A stretch of 64,000 nt of DNA from Microbacterium hibisci (GCF_015278255.1 NZ_JADIJC010000003.1:248001-312000), one strand, 5' to 3'; shown: positions 45,293 to 54,671, counted from the first letter of the stretch. Program-made: numbers and translations. The notes: generated by a model from the sequence alone, not told the origin.

Positions 45293-45739
45293 ATCGAGAG
45301 GCTGGCCCGTACTCTCATGTGGCTTCCGCGGTCAGGGAGTGATCTGTGAAATCCCGGTCTGCTGGAGCCACTGGGGAGGAACCGCCACGCGCCGGCTCTG
45401 GTTGCAGGCGTTCGGTTCTCCGGAGTTCTGAGCCGCCTCGCAACTGCGGGCCGCGGAACTCCGCGCCTTCCTCAGCCCAGGCCGCGCGGAACTCCGGAGT
45501 TGGCGACGCAGCGCCCGGAGTGCCACGGGCCGGGTGCCCGGGCGCCGGCGGCCGGGCGCGAGTCCCGGGCGGCAGGCGTTCGGTTCTCCGGAGTTCTGAG
45601 CCGCCTCGCGACCGCGGGCCGCGGAACTCCGCGCCTTCCTCAGCTCGAGGCGCGCGGAACTCCGGAGTTGGCGACGCAGCGCCCGGAGTGCCACGGGCCG
45701 GGTGGCCGGGCGCCGGCGCCGTGGCCGTAGGCTGGCCGG
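45293..45739. repeat. 447-bp gene-free spacer with a 167-bp-period direct repeat
   Basis: Two nearly identical copies of about 150 bp (45405-45554 and 45572-45721) lie in tandem. Each contains CGTTCGGTTCTCCGGAG, GGCCGCGGAACTCCGCGCC and GCGGAACTCCGGAGTTGGCG, that is, several nested CTCCGGAG palindromes. Differences are confined to a few positions. The second copy runs up to the -10 box of the GNAT gene. The frames open across it encode only the repeat twice and are not credible genes. 45293-45404 holds nothing recognisable. Confidence 0.8.
45728..45733 (+). promoter_or_regulatory. -10 box of the second GNAT gene
   Basis: TAGGCT with 6 nt (ggccgg) to the GTG at 45740. Confidence 0.5.
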
Positions 45740-46306
45740 GTGCAGCCGGTGACCCTTCGCACGTCGCGCCTCGAACTCTCCCTGCCGCGTGCGGACGATG
45801 TGGATGCGATCTACGCGGCATGCCAGGACCCCGACATCCAGCGGTACACACCGGTGCCGGTGCCGTACGAGCGGCAGCACGCGGTCGACTTCGTCGAGCG
45901 GGTGGCCAGCGACTGGGAGGCCGGGCAGCATCTGACGTGGGCGATCCGCGAGGGCGAGCACCTCGTCGGAACCCTCGGCTTCTACCGCGTCGACGGCCGC
46001 GGCGCGGGCGAGATCGGCTACTGGATGGCTCCCCGCTTCCGCGGCGGAGGGCGGCTGCGCGAGGCGAGCGACGCCGCGATCGACTGGGGATTCTCGCCCG
46101 ACGGACTCGGCCTGGCGCGCATCGAGTGGCGTGCGGTGGTGGGCAACGTCGGATCGGCGAAGCTCGCCCGCACCTTGGGCTTCCGCTACGAGGGACTGCT
46201 GCGTCAGGCCCTCACCGGCTCGCAGGGACGCGACGACGGCTGGATCGCCGGCCTGCTCGCGACCGACGACCGCCGCCCGCAGCCGTGGAGCGTGCTCGAG
46301 GACTGA
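45740..46306 (+). CDS. GNAT-family N-acetyltransferase (RimJ/RimL-like)
   Basis: 188 residues. LRTSRLELSLPRADDVDAIYAACQDPDIQRYTP is the standard RimJ/RimL opening. GEHLVGTLGFYRVDGRGAGEIGYWMAPRFRGGG is the acetyl-CoA pyrophosphate loop (R-x-x-G-x-G/A type), and GLARIEWRAVVGNVGSAKLARTLGFRYEGLLRQ is the C-terminal helix-strand. Expected to acetylate an amine, perhaps a protein N-terminus; substrate unknown. It is not close in sequence to the GNAT at 13.5 kb. Confidence 0.87.
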   Translation: MQPVTLRTSRLELSLPRADDVDAIYAACQDPDIQRYTPVPVPYERQHAVDFVERVASDWEAGQHLTWAIREGEHLVGTLGFYRVDGRGAGEIGYWMAPRFRGGGRLREASDAAIDWGFSPDGLGLARIEWRAVVGNVGSAKLARTLGFRYEGLLRQALTGSQGRDDGWIAGLLATDDRRPQPWSVLED

Positions 46307-46332
46307 GCGGCCCGGGTGTCGCCGCCGCATGG

Positions 46333-46338
46333 CAGGAT
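46333..46338 (+). promoter_or_regulatory. possible -10 box of the DNA glycosylase gene
   Basis: CAGGAT with 6 nt (gagcgc) to the ATG at 46345; spacing fits the leaderless pattern, hexamer weak. Confidence 0.35.
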
Positions 46339-46344
46339 GAGCGC

Positions 46345-47205
46345 ATGCCCGAGATGCCCGAGGTGCAGGGGCTCGTCGACTTCCTCCGCGAGCGGCTCAC
46401 CGGCGTGCGGATCACCCGCGCGACCGTCGCGAACATCGCGGCGCTGAAGACGTACGACCCGCCGATCGACGCGCTCCAGGGCCAGGAGATCACCGGCGCC
46501 GCGCGCCACGGCAAGTTCGTCGATCTCACCACCACCGGCCCGCACCTGGTGTTCCACCTGGCCAAGGCCGGGTGGCTGCGCTGGTACGACGAGCTTCCCG
46601 CGACGATCATCCGGCCGGGCAAGACCCCGATCGCGTTGCGGACCGCGTTGTCGGACGGCGCCGGCTTCGACCTCACCGAGGCGGGCACCAAGAAGTCACT
46701 TGCCGTCTACGTGGTGCGCGAACCCACCGATGTGCCGGGCATCGCCCGCCTCGGCCCCGACCCTCTCGACCCGTCGTTCACCCGGGACGTCTTCGCGTCG
46801 CTGATCGCCGGCCGGCGCACCCAGATCAAGGGCGTGCTGCGCGACCAGGCGATCATCGCCGGCGTCGGCAACGCCTACTCCGACGAGATCCTGCACGCGG
46901 CGAAGATGTCGCCGTACGCGCTGGCCTCGTCGCTGACCGACGCCGACGTGACACGGCTCTTCGACGCGATGACCGAGACACTGACCGATGCCGTCGCCGA
47001 GGCATCCGGAAAGCCGCCCGCCGAGCTGAAGGACGCCAAGCGCCGCGGCATGCAGGTGCACGGGCGGCGGGGCGAAACCTGTCCCGTCTGCGGCGACGAG
47101 GTGCGGAGCGTGTTCTTCGCCGACAACTCGCTGGAGTACTGCCCCACGTGCCAGACCGGTGGCAAGATCCTCGCGGATCGCCGCCTTTCGCGGCTGCTCA
47201 AGTAG
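46345..47205 (+). CDS. formamidopyrimidine-DNA glycosylase / endonuclease VIII family protein
   Basis: 286 residues. The N-terminus MPEMPEVQG gives the catalytic Pro2 and Glu3 after methionine removal. HLAKAGWLRW is the beta-strand region of the catalytic Lys loop. DQAIIAGVGNAYSDEILHAAKMSP is the helix-two-turn-helix. The C-terminal zinc finger has CPVC and CPTC plus QTGGK. It removes oxidised bases and cuts the strand. The unusual MPEMPEVQ start and shortened loops place it in the divergent actinobacterial Fpg/Nei branch rather than classical MutM, so the preferred lesion is uncertain. Confidence 0.85.
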   Translation: MPEMPEVQGLVDFLRERLTGVRITRATVANIAALKTYDPPIDALQGQEITGAARHGKFVDLTTTGPHLVFHLAKAGWLRWYDELPATIIRPGKTPIALRTALSDGAGFDLTEAGTKKSLAVYVVREPTDVPGIARLGPDPLDPSFTRDVFASLIAGRRTQIKGVLRDQAIIAGVGNAYSDEILHAAKMSPYALASSLTDADVTRLFDAMTETLTDAVAEASGKPPAELKDAKRRGMQVHGRRGETCPVCGDEVRSVFFADNSLEYCPTCQTGGKILADRRLSRLLK

Positions 47206-47209
47206 CCGG

Positions 47210-48748
47210 TCAGGTGCCCGTCGTGCCCATGAGGGTGCGGGCGTCGTCGTCGACCCAGTCGAGGGATTTCGAGACCGCCTTCTGCCACTGCCGATAGCGG
47301 CGCTCGCGCTCGTCGTCCGGCATGCGCGGCTCGAAGCGCACGTCCTCCTGCCAGTGCGAACGCAGCTCGTCGAGGTCGCGCCACACGCCGGTCGCCAGGC
47401 CGGCGGCGTAGGCCGCGCCGAGCGCCGTCGTCTCGACGACCTTGGGCCGCACGACCGCAATTCCGAGGATGTCGGCCTGGAACTGCATGAGCAGGTCGTC
47501 GCGCGTCATGCCGCCGTCCACGCGCAGCTCGTCGAGCGGGCGGCCGGTGTCGGCGACCACGGCCTCGATGACGTCGCGCGTCTGGAACGCCGTCGACTCG
47601 AGCGCGGCACGGGCGATGTGGGCCTTGTTGACGTAGCGCGTGAGCCCGACCAGTGCGCCGCGCGCATCGGGACGCCAGTACGGCGCGAAGAGGCCCGAGA
47701 ACGCCGGCACGAAGTAGGCTCCGCCGTTGTCGTCCACCGTGGCGGCGAGGGCCTCGACGTCCTCCGAGCGCTGGATGATGCCGAGGTTGTCGCGCAGCCA
47801 CTGCACGAGCGACCCCGTCACCGCGATCGACCCCTCGAGCGCATAGCGGGCGGGCTCGTCGCCGATCCGGTAGCCGACCGTCGTGATGAGGCCGCTCTCC
47901 GACCGCACGATGTCGGTGCCGGTGCCCACGAGGAGGAAGTTGCCGGTGCCGTAGGTGTTCTTGGACTCGCCGGCCTCGAACGCGGCCTGCCCGAACGTCG
48001 CGGCCTGCTGGTCGCCGAGGATGCCCGCGATCGGCACCCCGTCGAGCACCGACGGCAGCTGCGAGTGACCCACCACGTCGGACGAGGAGCGGATCTCCGG
48101 CATCATCGCCCGCGGGATACCCCACACCGCCAGCAGCTCGTCGGACCAGTCCAGCGTGCGGAGGTCCATCAGGAGCGTCCGCGAGGCGTTCGTCACATCG
48201 GTGACGTGGATGCCGCCGCGCGTGCCGCCGGTGAGGTTCCAGACGACCCACGTGTCGGGCGTGCCGAAGAGGAGGTCGCCGGCCTCGGCGGCCGCGCGCG
48301 CCCCGGGGACGTTCTCGAGGATCCACGCCACCTTCGAGGCCGAGAAGTACGTCGCCAGCGGGAGCCCCGTCGCCTCGGCGAAGCGTTCGGCGCCACCCTC
48401 CGCGGCGAGCGCGTCGATGCGCGGCTGCGTGCGCGTGTCCTGCCAGACGACCGCGTTGTACACCGGCCGCCCGGTGCGCTTCTCCCACACGATCGCAGTC
48501 TCGCGCTGGTTGGTGACGCCGATCGCCGCGACATCGGACGCGCGCACCCCCGCCCGCGAGAGGCAGGACGCGATGACCCATTCTGCGCTGGTCCAGATCT
48601 CCACCGGGTCGTGCTCGACCCAGCCGGCGCGCGGGAAGATCTGCTCGTGCTCTCGCTGCGAGACGGCCACCACGGCACCGGCGCCGTCGAACACGATGGC
48701 GCGCGTCGAGGTCGTGCCCTGATCGATGGCCAGCACATGCTCCGACAA
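47210..48748 (-). CDS. glpK: glycerol kinase
   Basis: 512 residues from a TTG at 48748, preceded by GGGAG at 6 nt. FGGY-kinase features: [71 protein letters not shown] and [22 protein letters not shown]. It phosphorylates glycerol to glycerol 3-phosphate, the substrate of GlpD encoded upstream. No glycerol facilitator gene is in the window. Its stop is 5 bp from the convergent glycosylase stop. Confidence 0.94.
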   Translation of the reverse strand: MSEHVLAIDQGTTSTRAIVFDGAGAVVAVSQREHEQIFPRAGWVEHDPVEIWTSAEWVIASCLSRAGVRASDVAAIGVTNQRETAIVWEKRTGRPVYNAVVWQDTRTQPRIDALAAEGGAERFAEATGLPLATYFSASKVAWILENVPGARAAAEAGDLLFGTPDTWVVWNLTGGTRGGIHVTDVTNASRTLLMDLRTLDWSDELLAVWGIPRAMMPEIRSSSDVVGHSQLPSVLDGVPIAGILGDQQAATFGQAAFEAGESKNTYGTGNFLLVGTGTDIVRSESGLITTVGYRIGDEPARYALEGSIAVTGSLVQWLRDNLGIIQRSEDVEALAATVDDNGGAYFVPAFSGLFAPYWRPDARGALVGLTRYVNKAHIARAALESTAFQTRDVIEAVVADTGRPLDELRVDGGMTRDDLLMQFQADILGIAVVRPKVVETTALGAAYAAGLATGVWRDLDELRSHWQEDVRFEPRMPDDERERRYRQWQKAVSKSLDWVDDDARTLMGTTGT

Positions 48749-48819
48749 CGTCGTCTCCCTGTCCCCGCCGCGGCGGTCCACTGCCGGACGGCCGCTCGGC
48801 GCCGGTCCGGTGCCCGCCA

Positions 48820-48825
48820 GGCTAT
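48820..48825 (-). promoter_or_regulatory. possible -10 box of glpK
   Basis: TAGCCT (within GCGATAGCCTGG) on the minus strand, about 70 nt before the TTG start. Low confidence because the sequence around it is very GC-rich and no -35 is seen. Confidence 0.25.
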
Positions 48826-48867
48826 CGCGCGGCGGGGCGCACCCGGACTCGACCTCGCCGAGCAGCC

Positions 48868-49012
48868 GGGCCGCCGCGTCTCCGAGCAGCCGGCCGCTGC
48901 GCCGCCGAGCCGCCGGCTCGCCCGCCGTCCGCGTAGCGGACCGCGGGCCGCCGCGTCCCCGGGCCGCCGGCCGCTGCGTCGCCGGTCCGCCGGCCCACCG
49001 CATCGCCCGTCG
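48868..49012. repeat. 77-bp imperfect tandem repeat between glpK and glpD
   Basis: GGGCCGCCGCGTC occurs at 48868 and 48945, and CGGCCGCTGCG at 48891 and 48968, both 77 bp apart. Between them GTCCGC-gta-GCGGAC (48928-48942) forms an inverted repeat. The rest of the glpK-glpD gap is GC-rich without a recognisable gene. Confidence 0.6.
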
Positions 49013-50761
49013 TCAGCGAGCGGATGCCTCGGCCCAGGCGGGATCGGCGGCATGCACCCGCCGCAGCCCCCGCTCGACCTCGAGGCCGATGCGCGCGGCA
49101 TCCCAGCCGAGCACCGGTGCGACGGCCTCTGCGACCTCGGCCGCGACCTCCCGCGTGGCCGCGCCGATGAAGGCGAGCGACGTCCGCCGCAGCAGCAGAT
49201 CGTCGAGGTGCACCACCGCCTCGGCGGCGGCGAGATGCCGCAGCTCGCCGGTGCTGTAGCCCGGCGCGTGCGCCAGCGGCGCGTCCTCCCCGTCGGCGGC
49301 GAGGGCGTCGACCACCTCCGACGCGACCGTTCCGTATCGGTCGAGCAGCGTCGCGACGCGGGCGGCCGGTAGGTCCACGCTGTGCGCCGCGATCCACTGC
49401 TGCCGCGCCCGCTCGGTCGTGGGGAACCCGCGGCCGCCGCCGATCGGGATGCCCTTGGTCGACCGCCGCCGGGGATGGGCGAGGAGTGCCAGCGCACGAT
49501 CGGCGAGGTGCTCGGCCGACGCCCGGAACGTCGTCCACTTGCCGCCGACGAGGCTCAGCACCGTCGTGTCGCCGCCGACGAGCCGTGCGGACTCCACGCG
49601 GTAGTCGCGCGAGACGAAGCCGGCGGCGAGGTCGCCGTGGCCCGGCAGCGGCCGGACGCCGGAGAAACGGAAGACGATCTGCTCTCGGTCGACGCGGATG
49701 GCCGGCAGCACCTGGCCGATGAGGTCGATGAAGTAGTCGACCTCGCTCTCCGTGCACAGGATCGGGTCGGCCAGATCGTGCTCGAGATCGGTCGTGCCGA
49801 CGAGCACCCGCCCCTTGAGCGGGTAGATGAGGACGATGCGGCCGTCCTCGTTCTCGAAGAACAGCTCCCGTCCGCCGGTCGCGGCGAGCAGCTCGGGATG
49901 GTCCAGCACGATGTGCGATCCCTTGGTGCCGCCCATGTAGCGGGTCGGGTCGCCGAGCGCCAGATTGACGAGGTCGGTCCAGGGGCCGCCGACGTTGAGG
50001 ACGACGGATGCCGCGAACGGCGTCTCTGCGCCGGTCTCGGCATCCCGCACGATCACCTGGCCGTCACGCACTCCCACCGCCGCGGTGTAGTTCGCGGCGC
50101 GGGCGCGGTCGCCGCCGGCCGCCACGCCGTCGCGCAGCACGTCCAGCGCGAGGCGCTCGGGGTCGTGCAAGGACGCGTCCCAGTAGGTCGCGGTGTACTT
50201 GACCTCGGGGTTGAGCTCGGGCAGCTGCGCGAGCGAGCGCTTGCGCCCGTGGAACGTGTGCCGCGGAACGGCGCCGCCCCGGAACACGCCCCCGCCGCGT
50301 GAGAACGAGTCGTAGATGACCAGCCCGATCTTGATGAGGGCCGCGCCCCGCTCGCGCGGCTTGCCGCCGCCGTGCCGCAGGAACCGCAGCGGCGCCGTGA
50401 GCACGCCGGAGAAGGTCGAGAAGATCGGGATCGTGGTCTGCAGCGGCCGCACGTAGTGCGGCGCGGTGCGCAGCAGCGCGTTGCGCTCGGTGACGGCCTC
50501 ATGCACGAGGCGGAACTCGCCGTTCTCGAGGTAGCGGATGCCGCCGTGGATCATGTGCGACGACGCCGCCGATGCGCCGCTGACGAAATCGTCGCGCTCG
50601 ACCAGGGCGACGTCGACGCCCTGCAGTGCGAGGTCGCGGAAGGTCGCGAGCCCGTTGATCCCCCCGCCGACGATCAGGACGTCCGCGTAGGGCCGCGCCG
50701 CCAGCTCGTCGAACCCCCTCGTCGGCCGTGCTGATCCGCGTGCCGCGTGTGCCGTGCTCAT
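49013..50761 (-). CDS. glpD: aerobic glycerol-3-phosphate dehydrogenase
   Basis: 582 residues from the ATG at 50761. FAD motif VLIVGGGINGLATFRDLALQG, VSGASAASSHMIHGGIRYLENGEF (the flavin/substrate loop), VGTTDLEHDLADP and SLVGGKWTTFRASAEHLAD. The C-terminal DAO_C helical domain holds YGTVASEV and AATREVAAE. It oxidises glycerol 3-phosphate to dihydroxyacetone phosphate and reduces menaquinone at the membrane face. GGTGAGG precedes the ATG. It pairs with GlpK for glycerol use, although a gap with repeats separates the genes. Confidence 0.93.
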   Translation of the reverse strand: MSTAHAARGSARPTRGFDELAARPYADVLIVGGGINGLATFRDLALQGVDVALVERDDFVSGASAASSHMIHGGIRYLENGEFRLVHEAVTERNALLRTAPHYVRPLQTTIPIFSTFSGVLTAPLRFLRHGGGKPRERGAALIKIGLVIYDSFSRGGGVFRGGAVPRHTFHGRKRSLAQLPELNPEVKYTATYWDASLHDPERLALDVLRDGVAAGGDRARAANYTAAVGVRDGQVIVRDAETGAETPFAASVVLNVGGPWTDLVNLALGDPTRYMGGTKGSHIVLDHPELLAATGGRELFFENEDGRIVLIYPLKGRVLVGTTDLEHDLADPILCTESEVDYFIDLIGQVLPAIRVDREQIVFRFSGVRPLPGHGDLAAGFVSRDYRVESARLVGGDTTVLSLVGGKWTTFRASAEHLADRALALLAHPRRRSTKGIPIGGGRGFPTTERARQQWIAAHSVDLPAARVATLLDRYGTVASEVVDALAADGEDAPLAHAPGYSTGELRHLAAAEAVVHLDDLLLRRTSLAFIGAATREVAAEVAEAVAPVLGWDAARIGLEVERGLRRVHAADPAWAEASAR

Positions 50762-50881
50762 CGCCTCACCATCCCCTTCCAGGCTACGTGGGCGCGCGGA
50801 CATGCAGCCGCGCGACCCTCGGATTGCGCGGACGCTACTTCATGCGAAGACATGGAATGAATGGACGGATGCCGCGTTGAC

Positions 50882-50887
50882 TACACT
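50882..50887 (+). promoter_or_regulatory. probable -10 box of the riboflavin operon
   Basis: TACACT, placing the start site near 50894, just before the riboswitch. No good -35; a GGATGCC motif lies at 50866. The 50762-50881 spacer otherwise holds nothing recognisable. Confidence 0.4.
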
Positions 50888-50900
50888 CGTGAGCATCAAC

Positions 50901-51069
50901 GTGCTCCGGGGTCGGTGAGAATCCGAACCGGCGGTGACAGTCCGCGAGCCAAGGCTTCAGCATCCGAATCGGATGACGCCACGGCCGATCCGGTGGAATT
51001 CCGGAACCGACGGTGATGCGACGAGGTTCCTGCGGGAACCGGATCGCTAGTCCGGATGGGAGGCAGCAC
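50901..51069 (+). ncRNA. FMN riboswitch (RFN element)
   Basis: The conserved blocks occur in order: GTGCTCCGGGGTCGGTGAGA then ATCCGAACCGGCGGTGACAG, TCCGCGAGCC, a variable stem, GGTGGAATTCCGGAACCGAC, and TAGTCCGGATGGGAGGCAGC up to the closing AGCAC. GTGCT at 50901 pairs with AGCAC ending 51069 to close P1. It lies 70 nt before ribD. Binding of FMN is expected to reduce expression of ribD-ribE-ribBA-ribH. No T-rich terminator follows, so control is more likely at translation or by another route. Confidence 0.93.
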
Positions 51070-51139
51070 ACAGGCGACGCCATGCGCGACGCCCGCTTCC
51101 CCTGCCCGGAGCGTCGAGAACGACGAGACGAGGGGCCGG

Positions 51140-52234
51140 ATGGCGAGCAGGGCGGAACAGGACGCGATGCGTCGGGCGCTCACGATCGCGCTCCAGGGTC
51201 CGCGCGGCGTGAATCCGCAGGTCGGCGCCGTGCTGCTCTCACCCGCCGGCGACGTGATCGCAGAGGGGTGGCACCGCGGCGCGGGCACCCCGCATGCCGA
51301 GGTGGACGCGCTGTCGAAGCTCTCGCCGGACGCTGCGCGCGGCGCGACCGCGGTCGTGACGCTCGAGCCCTGCAACCACACCGGCCGCACCGGTCCCTGC
51401 TCCGAAGCCCTCATCGCCGCAGGCGTGACCCGCGTCGTCTACGCGACGGCCGACCCCGGCGACCACTCCTCCGGAGGCGCCGAGCGGCTGCGCGCCGCGG
51501 GCGTCGACGTCGAGGCCGGCGTGGAGGAGGACGAGGCGACCGGACTCCTCGACTCGTGGCTGACCGTGCAGCGCCTCGGGCGTCCGCACGTCACCGTCAA
51601 GTGGGCGCAGAGCCTGGACGGCAGATCCGCCGCCGACGACGGCACCAGCCAGTGGATCACCGGTCCGGCGGCGCGCGCCGACGTCCACCGTCGCCGCGCC
51701 CGAGCCGACGCGATCGTCGCGGGCACCGGCACCGTGCTCGCCGACGACCCCGCGCTGACCGCCCGCGCCCAGGACGGCTCGCTGCTCCCGCACCAGCCCA
51801 TCCCGGTGGTGCTGGGAACCCGTGCGGTGCCCGCGTCGGCGGCCCTTCGCCGGCACCCCCATGACTTCCTCCAGTACGACGGCGACGTCGCGTCGGGCGG
51901 GCTGCCCGCGGTGCTCGAAGACCTGCGCCGGCGGGGCGTGCAGCGCGTGTTCGTCGAGGGCGGGCCCGCGGTGGCCGCGGCGTTCCTGCGGGAGGACCTC
52001 GCCGACGAGCTGCTCGTGTATGTCGCGCCCGTGCTGATCGGCGGCGATCGGCTCGCAGTCGGCGACATCGGCGTCACGACCATCGAGGAAGCGCGACGGC
52101 TGGCCGTGGCATCCGTCATCCCCCTCGGCGACGATCTTCTCTACGTCGCCCGCCCCACCTCTCCGCCGCCCACCCCCGCCGTACGCGCGGGCAGGGAACG
52201 CGTGGGAACCCCGTCGTCGGAAGGAGACGCGTGA
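51140..52234 (+). CDS. ribD: bifunctional diaminohydroxyphosphoribosylaminopyrimidine deaminase / 5-amino-6-(5-phosphoribosylamino)uracil reductase
   Basis: 364 residues from the ATG at 51140, after GAGGGG. The deaminase domain (1-145) has the zinc ligand and proton shuttle in TPHAEVDAL and PCNHTGRTGPCSEAL. The reductase domain (about 150-350) has VKWAQSLDGRSA, SQWITGPAARADVHRRRARADAIVAGTGTV and VFVEGGPAVAAAFL. It carries out steps two and three of riboflavin synthesis. The C-terminal 25 residues are a Pro/Thr tail. Its TGA shares a base with the ribE ATG. Confidence 0.94.
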   Translation: MASRAEQDAMRRALTIALQGPRGVNPQVGAVLLSPAGDVIAEGWHRGAGTPHAEVDALSKLSPDAARGATAVVTLEPCNHTGRTGPCSEALIAAGVTRVVYATADPGDHSSGGAERLRAAGVDVEAGVEEDEATGLLDSWLTVQRLGRPHVTVKWAQSLDGRSAADDGTSQWITGPAARADVHRRRARADAIVAGTGTVLADDPALTARAQDGSLLPHQPIPVVLGTRAVPASAALRRHPHDFLQYDGDVASGGLPAVLEDLRRRGVQRVFVEGGPAVAAAFLREDLADELLVYVAPVLIGGDRLAVGDIGVTTIEEARRLAVASVIPLGDDLLYVARPTSPPPTPAVRAGRERVGTPSSEGDA

Positions 52235-52899
52235 TGTTCACCGGAATCGTCGAAGAGGTCGGCGAGGTCACGGCCGTGGAGCCGTCGGGCGACGGCGTGC
52301 GCCTGACCGTCCAGGGCCCGAAGGTCGTGTCGGATGCCGCGCACGGCGACTCGATCTCGGTCAGCGGCGTGTGCCTGACCGTCGTCGATCAGGGCGCGGA
52401 CTGGTTCACCGCCGACGTCATGAAGCAGACCCTCGACATGTCGACGCTGCAGGGCGTGGCCCCCGGCCGTGTCGTCAACCTCGAGCGCGCGACCGCCGCG
52501 CACGGCCGGCTCGGCGGACACATCGTGCAGGGCCACATCGACGGCACCGGCGAGGTGCTCGAGGTGCGCCCCGGCGAGCAGTGGCAGGTGCTGCGCATCT
52601 CGGTTCCCGAGGCGCTCGCTCCGCTCGTGGTCGACAAGGGCTCGATCGCGGTGGACGGCGTCTCGCTCACCGTGAGCGCCGCCAGTCCCGCCGGACCTGG
52701 CGAGGGGTGGCTCGAGGTCTCGCTCATCCCCGAGACGCTCGCCGCCACGACGCTGGGCGCCCGCGTGCCCGGCGACCGCGTCAACCTCGAGACCGACATC
52801 CTCGCCCGCCACGTGCAGCGACTGTGGTCCTTCGCGGCTCCGGCCGCCTCAGCAACTCCCGCGGACCCGTCCGCACCGACGGAAGGAGGCTCGAAGTGA
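52234..52899 (+). CDS. ribE: riboflavin synthase alpha subunit
   Basis: 221 residues, with two similar lumazine-binding repeats: MFTGIVEEVGEV with SVSGVCLTVVDQG (first half) and HIVQGHIDGTGEV with AVDGVSLTVSAASP (second half). It dismutates two lumazines into riboflavin. AAGGAG lies 7 nt before the ATG. The last 20 residues are a Pro/Ala extension, and the stop overlaps the GTG of the next gene. Confidence 0.94.
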   Translation: MFTGIVEEVGEVTAVEPSGDGVRLTVQGPKVVSDAAHGDSISVSGVCLTVVDQGADWFTADVMKQTLDMSTLQGVAPGRVVNLERATAAHGRLGGHIVQGHIDGTGEVLEVRPGEQWQVLRISVPEALAPLVVDKGSIAVDGVSLTVSAASPAGPGEGWLEVSLIPETLAATTLGARVPGDRVNLETDILARHVQRLWSFAAPAASATPADPSAPTEGGSK

Positions 52900-54188
52900 G
52901 CCTTTCCACCATCCCCGAGGCCCTCGAGGCGCTGCGCGCCGGCCGGCCCGTGATCGTCGCCGACGATGAGAACCGCGAGAACGAGGGCGACGTCATCCTG
53001 TCTGCTCAGCTCGCGACTCCCGAATGGGTGGCCTGGACGGTCCGCTGGACCAGCGGCTTCCTGTGCGCGCCGATGCCCGCGGACTGGGCCGACCGCCTCG
53101 ACCTGCCGCCGATGGTCGAGAACAACGAGGACGCACGCGGCACCGCCTACACCGTGAGCGTCGACGCCGCCGACCGCGTCTCGACCGGCATCAGCGCGAC
53201 CGATCGCGCCCACACGCTCAACGTGCTCGCAGACCCCGACTCGACTCCCGCCAGCGTGATCCGCCCCGGCCACATCCTCCCGCTGCGTGCCGTCGACGGC
53301 GGCGTGCGGGAGCGCGCCGGTCACACCGAGGCGGCTGTCGAGCTGATGAAGCTCGCCGAGCTCGCTCCGGTGGGGGTGATCGGCGAGGTCGTCGCCGAGG
53401 ACGGCAGCATGATGCGCCTGCCCGGGCTCGAAGAGCTCGGCGCCGAGTACCAGATCCCCGTGATCACGATCGAGCAGCTCACCGCCTACCTCGACGAGCA
53501 CGAGCCGTGCGATCCGGCGATCCGCAACGCCCACAAGCGGCGCGTGAGCCTGCGCGCGGAGGCCAATGTGCCGACCTCGCACGGCCAGTTCCGCTTCCTC
53601 GCCTACAAGGACCGCGTCACCGGCACCGACCACATCGCCGTCGTGTCGGGCGAGCTCTCCGAGTCACCGCTCGTGCGCGTGCACTCCGAGTGCCTGACCG
53701 GCGAGGCCTTCGGATCGCTCAAGTGCGAGTGCGGCCCGCAGCTCGAGGCCGCGCTGGACGCGATCGAGCAGGATGGCGGCGTCGTCATCTACATGCGGGG
53801 TCACGAGGGGCGCGGCATCGGCCTGATCAACAAGCTGCGCGCGTACTCGCTGCAGGAGCGGGGCCTCGACACCGTCGACGCGAACCTCGCCCTCGGCCTC
53901 CCGGCCGACGCCCGCGACTACGCGGCGGCGGCCGGCATCCTCGCCGACCTGGGCGTCGAGAAGGTGCGCCTTCTCACCAACAACACCGACAAGGTCAACC
54001 AGCTCCGTCAGCTCGGCCTCGACATCGTCGAGCAGGTGCCGCTGCTGGTCGGGGTCGGCCCCAACAACCACCAGTACCTGGAGACGAAGCGCGACCGCAT
54101 GGGCCACATCATCGCGGAAGCCGATCTGGCCGATGCACTGGCCCAAATGCACGAAGGAGCAGAGTTGCGCGAAGGAGCAGAACGATGA
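52896..54188 (+). CDS. ribBA: bifunctional DHBP synthase / GTP cyclohydrolase II
   Basis: 430 residues from GTG 52896, with GGAAGGAGG upstream. The DHBP synthase half shows [23 protein letters not shown] and [32 protein letters not shown]. The cyclohydrolase half has the zinc ligands in [37 protein letters not shown] and LLTNNTDKV. It supplies both branches of the riboflavin pathway, from ribulose 5-phosphate and GTP. Confidence 0.95.
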   Translation: MSLSTIPEALEALRAGRPVIVADDENRENEGDVILSAQLATPEWVAWTVRWTSGFLCAPMPADWADRLDLPPMVENNEDARGTAYTVSVDAADRVSTGISATDRAHTLNVLADPDSTPASVIRPGHILPLRAVDGGVRERAGHTEAAVELMKLAELAPVGVIGEVVAEDGSMMRLPGLEELGAEYQIPVITIEQLTAYLDEHEPCDPAIRNAHKRRVSLRAEANVPTSHGQFRFLAYKDRVTGTDHIAVVSGELSESPLVRVHSECLTGEAFGSLKCECGPQLEAALDAIEQDGGVVIYMRGHEGRGIGLINKLRAYSLQERGLDTVDANLALGLPADARDYAAAAGILADLGVEKVRLLTNNTDKVNQLRQLGLDIVEQVPLLVGVGPNNHQYLETKRDRMGHIIAEADLADALAQMHEGAELREGAER

Positions 54189-54661
54189 GCGGCAAGGGGG
54201 CACCCCAGGCCACCGAGGCGATCGACGGCAGCGGACTGGAGGTCGTGATCGTCGCCGGCACCTGGCACGACGCCATCTCGGACGGCCTCATCGCGGGCGC
54301 CCAGCGAGCGCTCGACGGGGCCGGTGCAGCCTGGCGCCTGGTGCGCGTCCCGGGATCGTTCGAGCTGCCGGTCGTCGCGAAGGCGGCCCTCGAGGCGGGC
54401 GCCGATGCGGTCGTGGCGCTGGGCGTCATCATCCGCGGCGGCACACCCCACTTCGACTTCGTGTCGAACGCCGCGACCGACGGGCTGACGCGCGTCGCCC
54501 TCGACACCGGCAAGCCCGTCGGGTTCGGCGTGCTGACGCTCGACGACGAGGCCCAGGGCATCGCCCGCGCGGGCTTGGAGGGGTCGCAGGAAGACAAGGG
54601 CTTCGAGGCCGCCGACGCGGCGCTGCGCACCGCCCTGGTGCTCCGCGACCTGCGTGCCTGA
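54185..54661 (+). CDS. ribH: 6,7-dimethyl-8-ribityllumazine synthase
   Basis: 158 residues. [31 protein letters not shown] and [15 protein letters not shown] with the catalytic His89, then [20 protein letters not shown]. It joins the two precursor branches to lumazine and usually forms a 60-mer or pentamer shell. Its ATG overlaps the ribBA end (ATGA), and GGAG lies about 9 nt upstream. Last gene of the operon. Confidence 0.94.
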   Translation: MSGKGAPQATEAIDGSGLEVVIVAGTWHDAISDGLIAGAQRALDGAGAAWRLVRVPGSFELPVVAKAALEAGADAVVALGVIIRGGTPHFDFVSNAATDGLTRVALDTGKPVGFGVLTLDDEAQGIARAGLEGSQEDKGFEAADAALRTALVLRDLRA

Positions 54662-54671
54662 GCCGGCCGAG

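Noticed and set aside
45346..46344. Open frame running through the spacer and the GNAT gene into the glycosylase gene
   Set aside because: Upstream of 46345 it only translates the 167-bp repeat twice and a shifted GNAT frame; the glycosylase N-terminus MPEMPEV fixes the real start.
51082..51139. Upstream ATG at 51082 as the ribD start or a leader peptide
   Set aside because: It is out of frame with ribD and would read deep into ribD in the wrong frame; no ribosome site precedes it.
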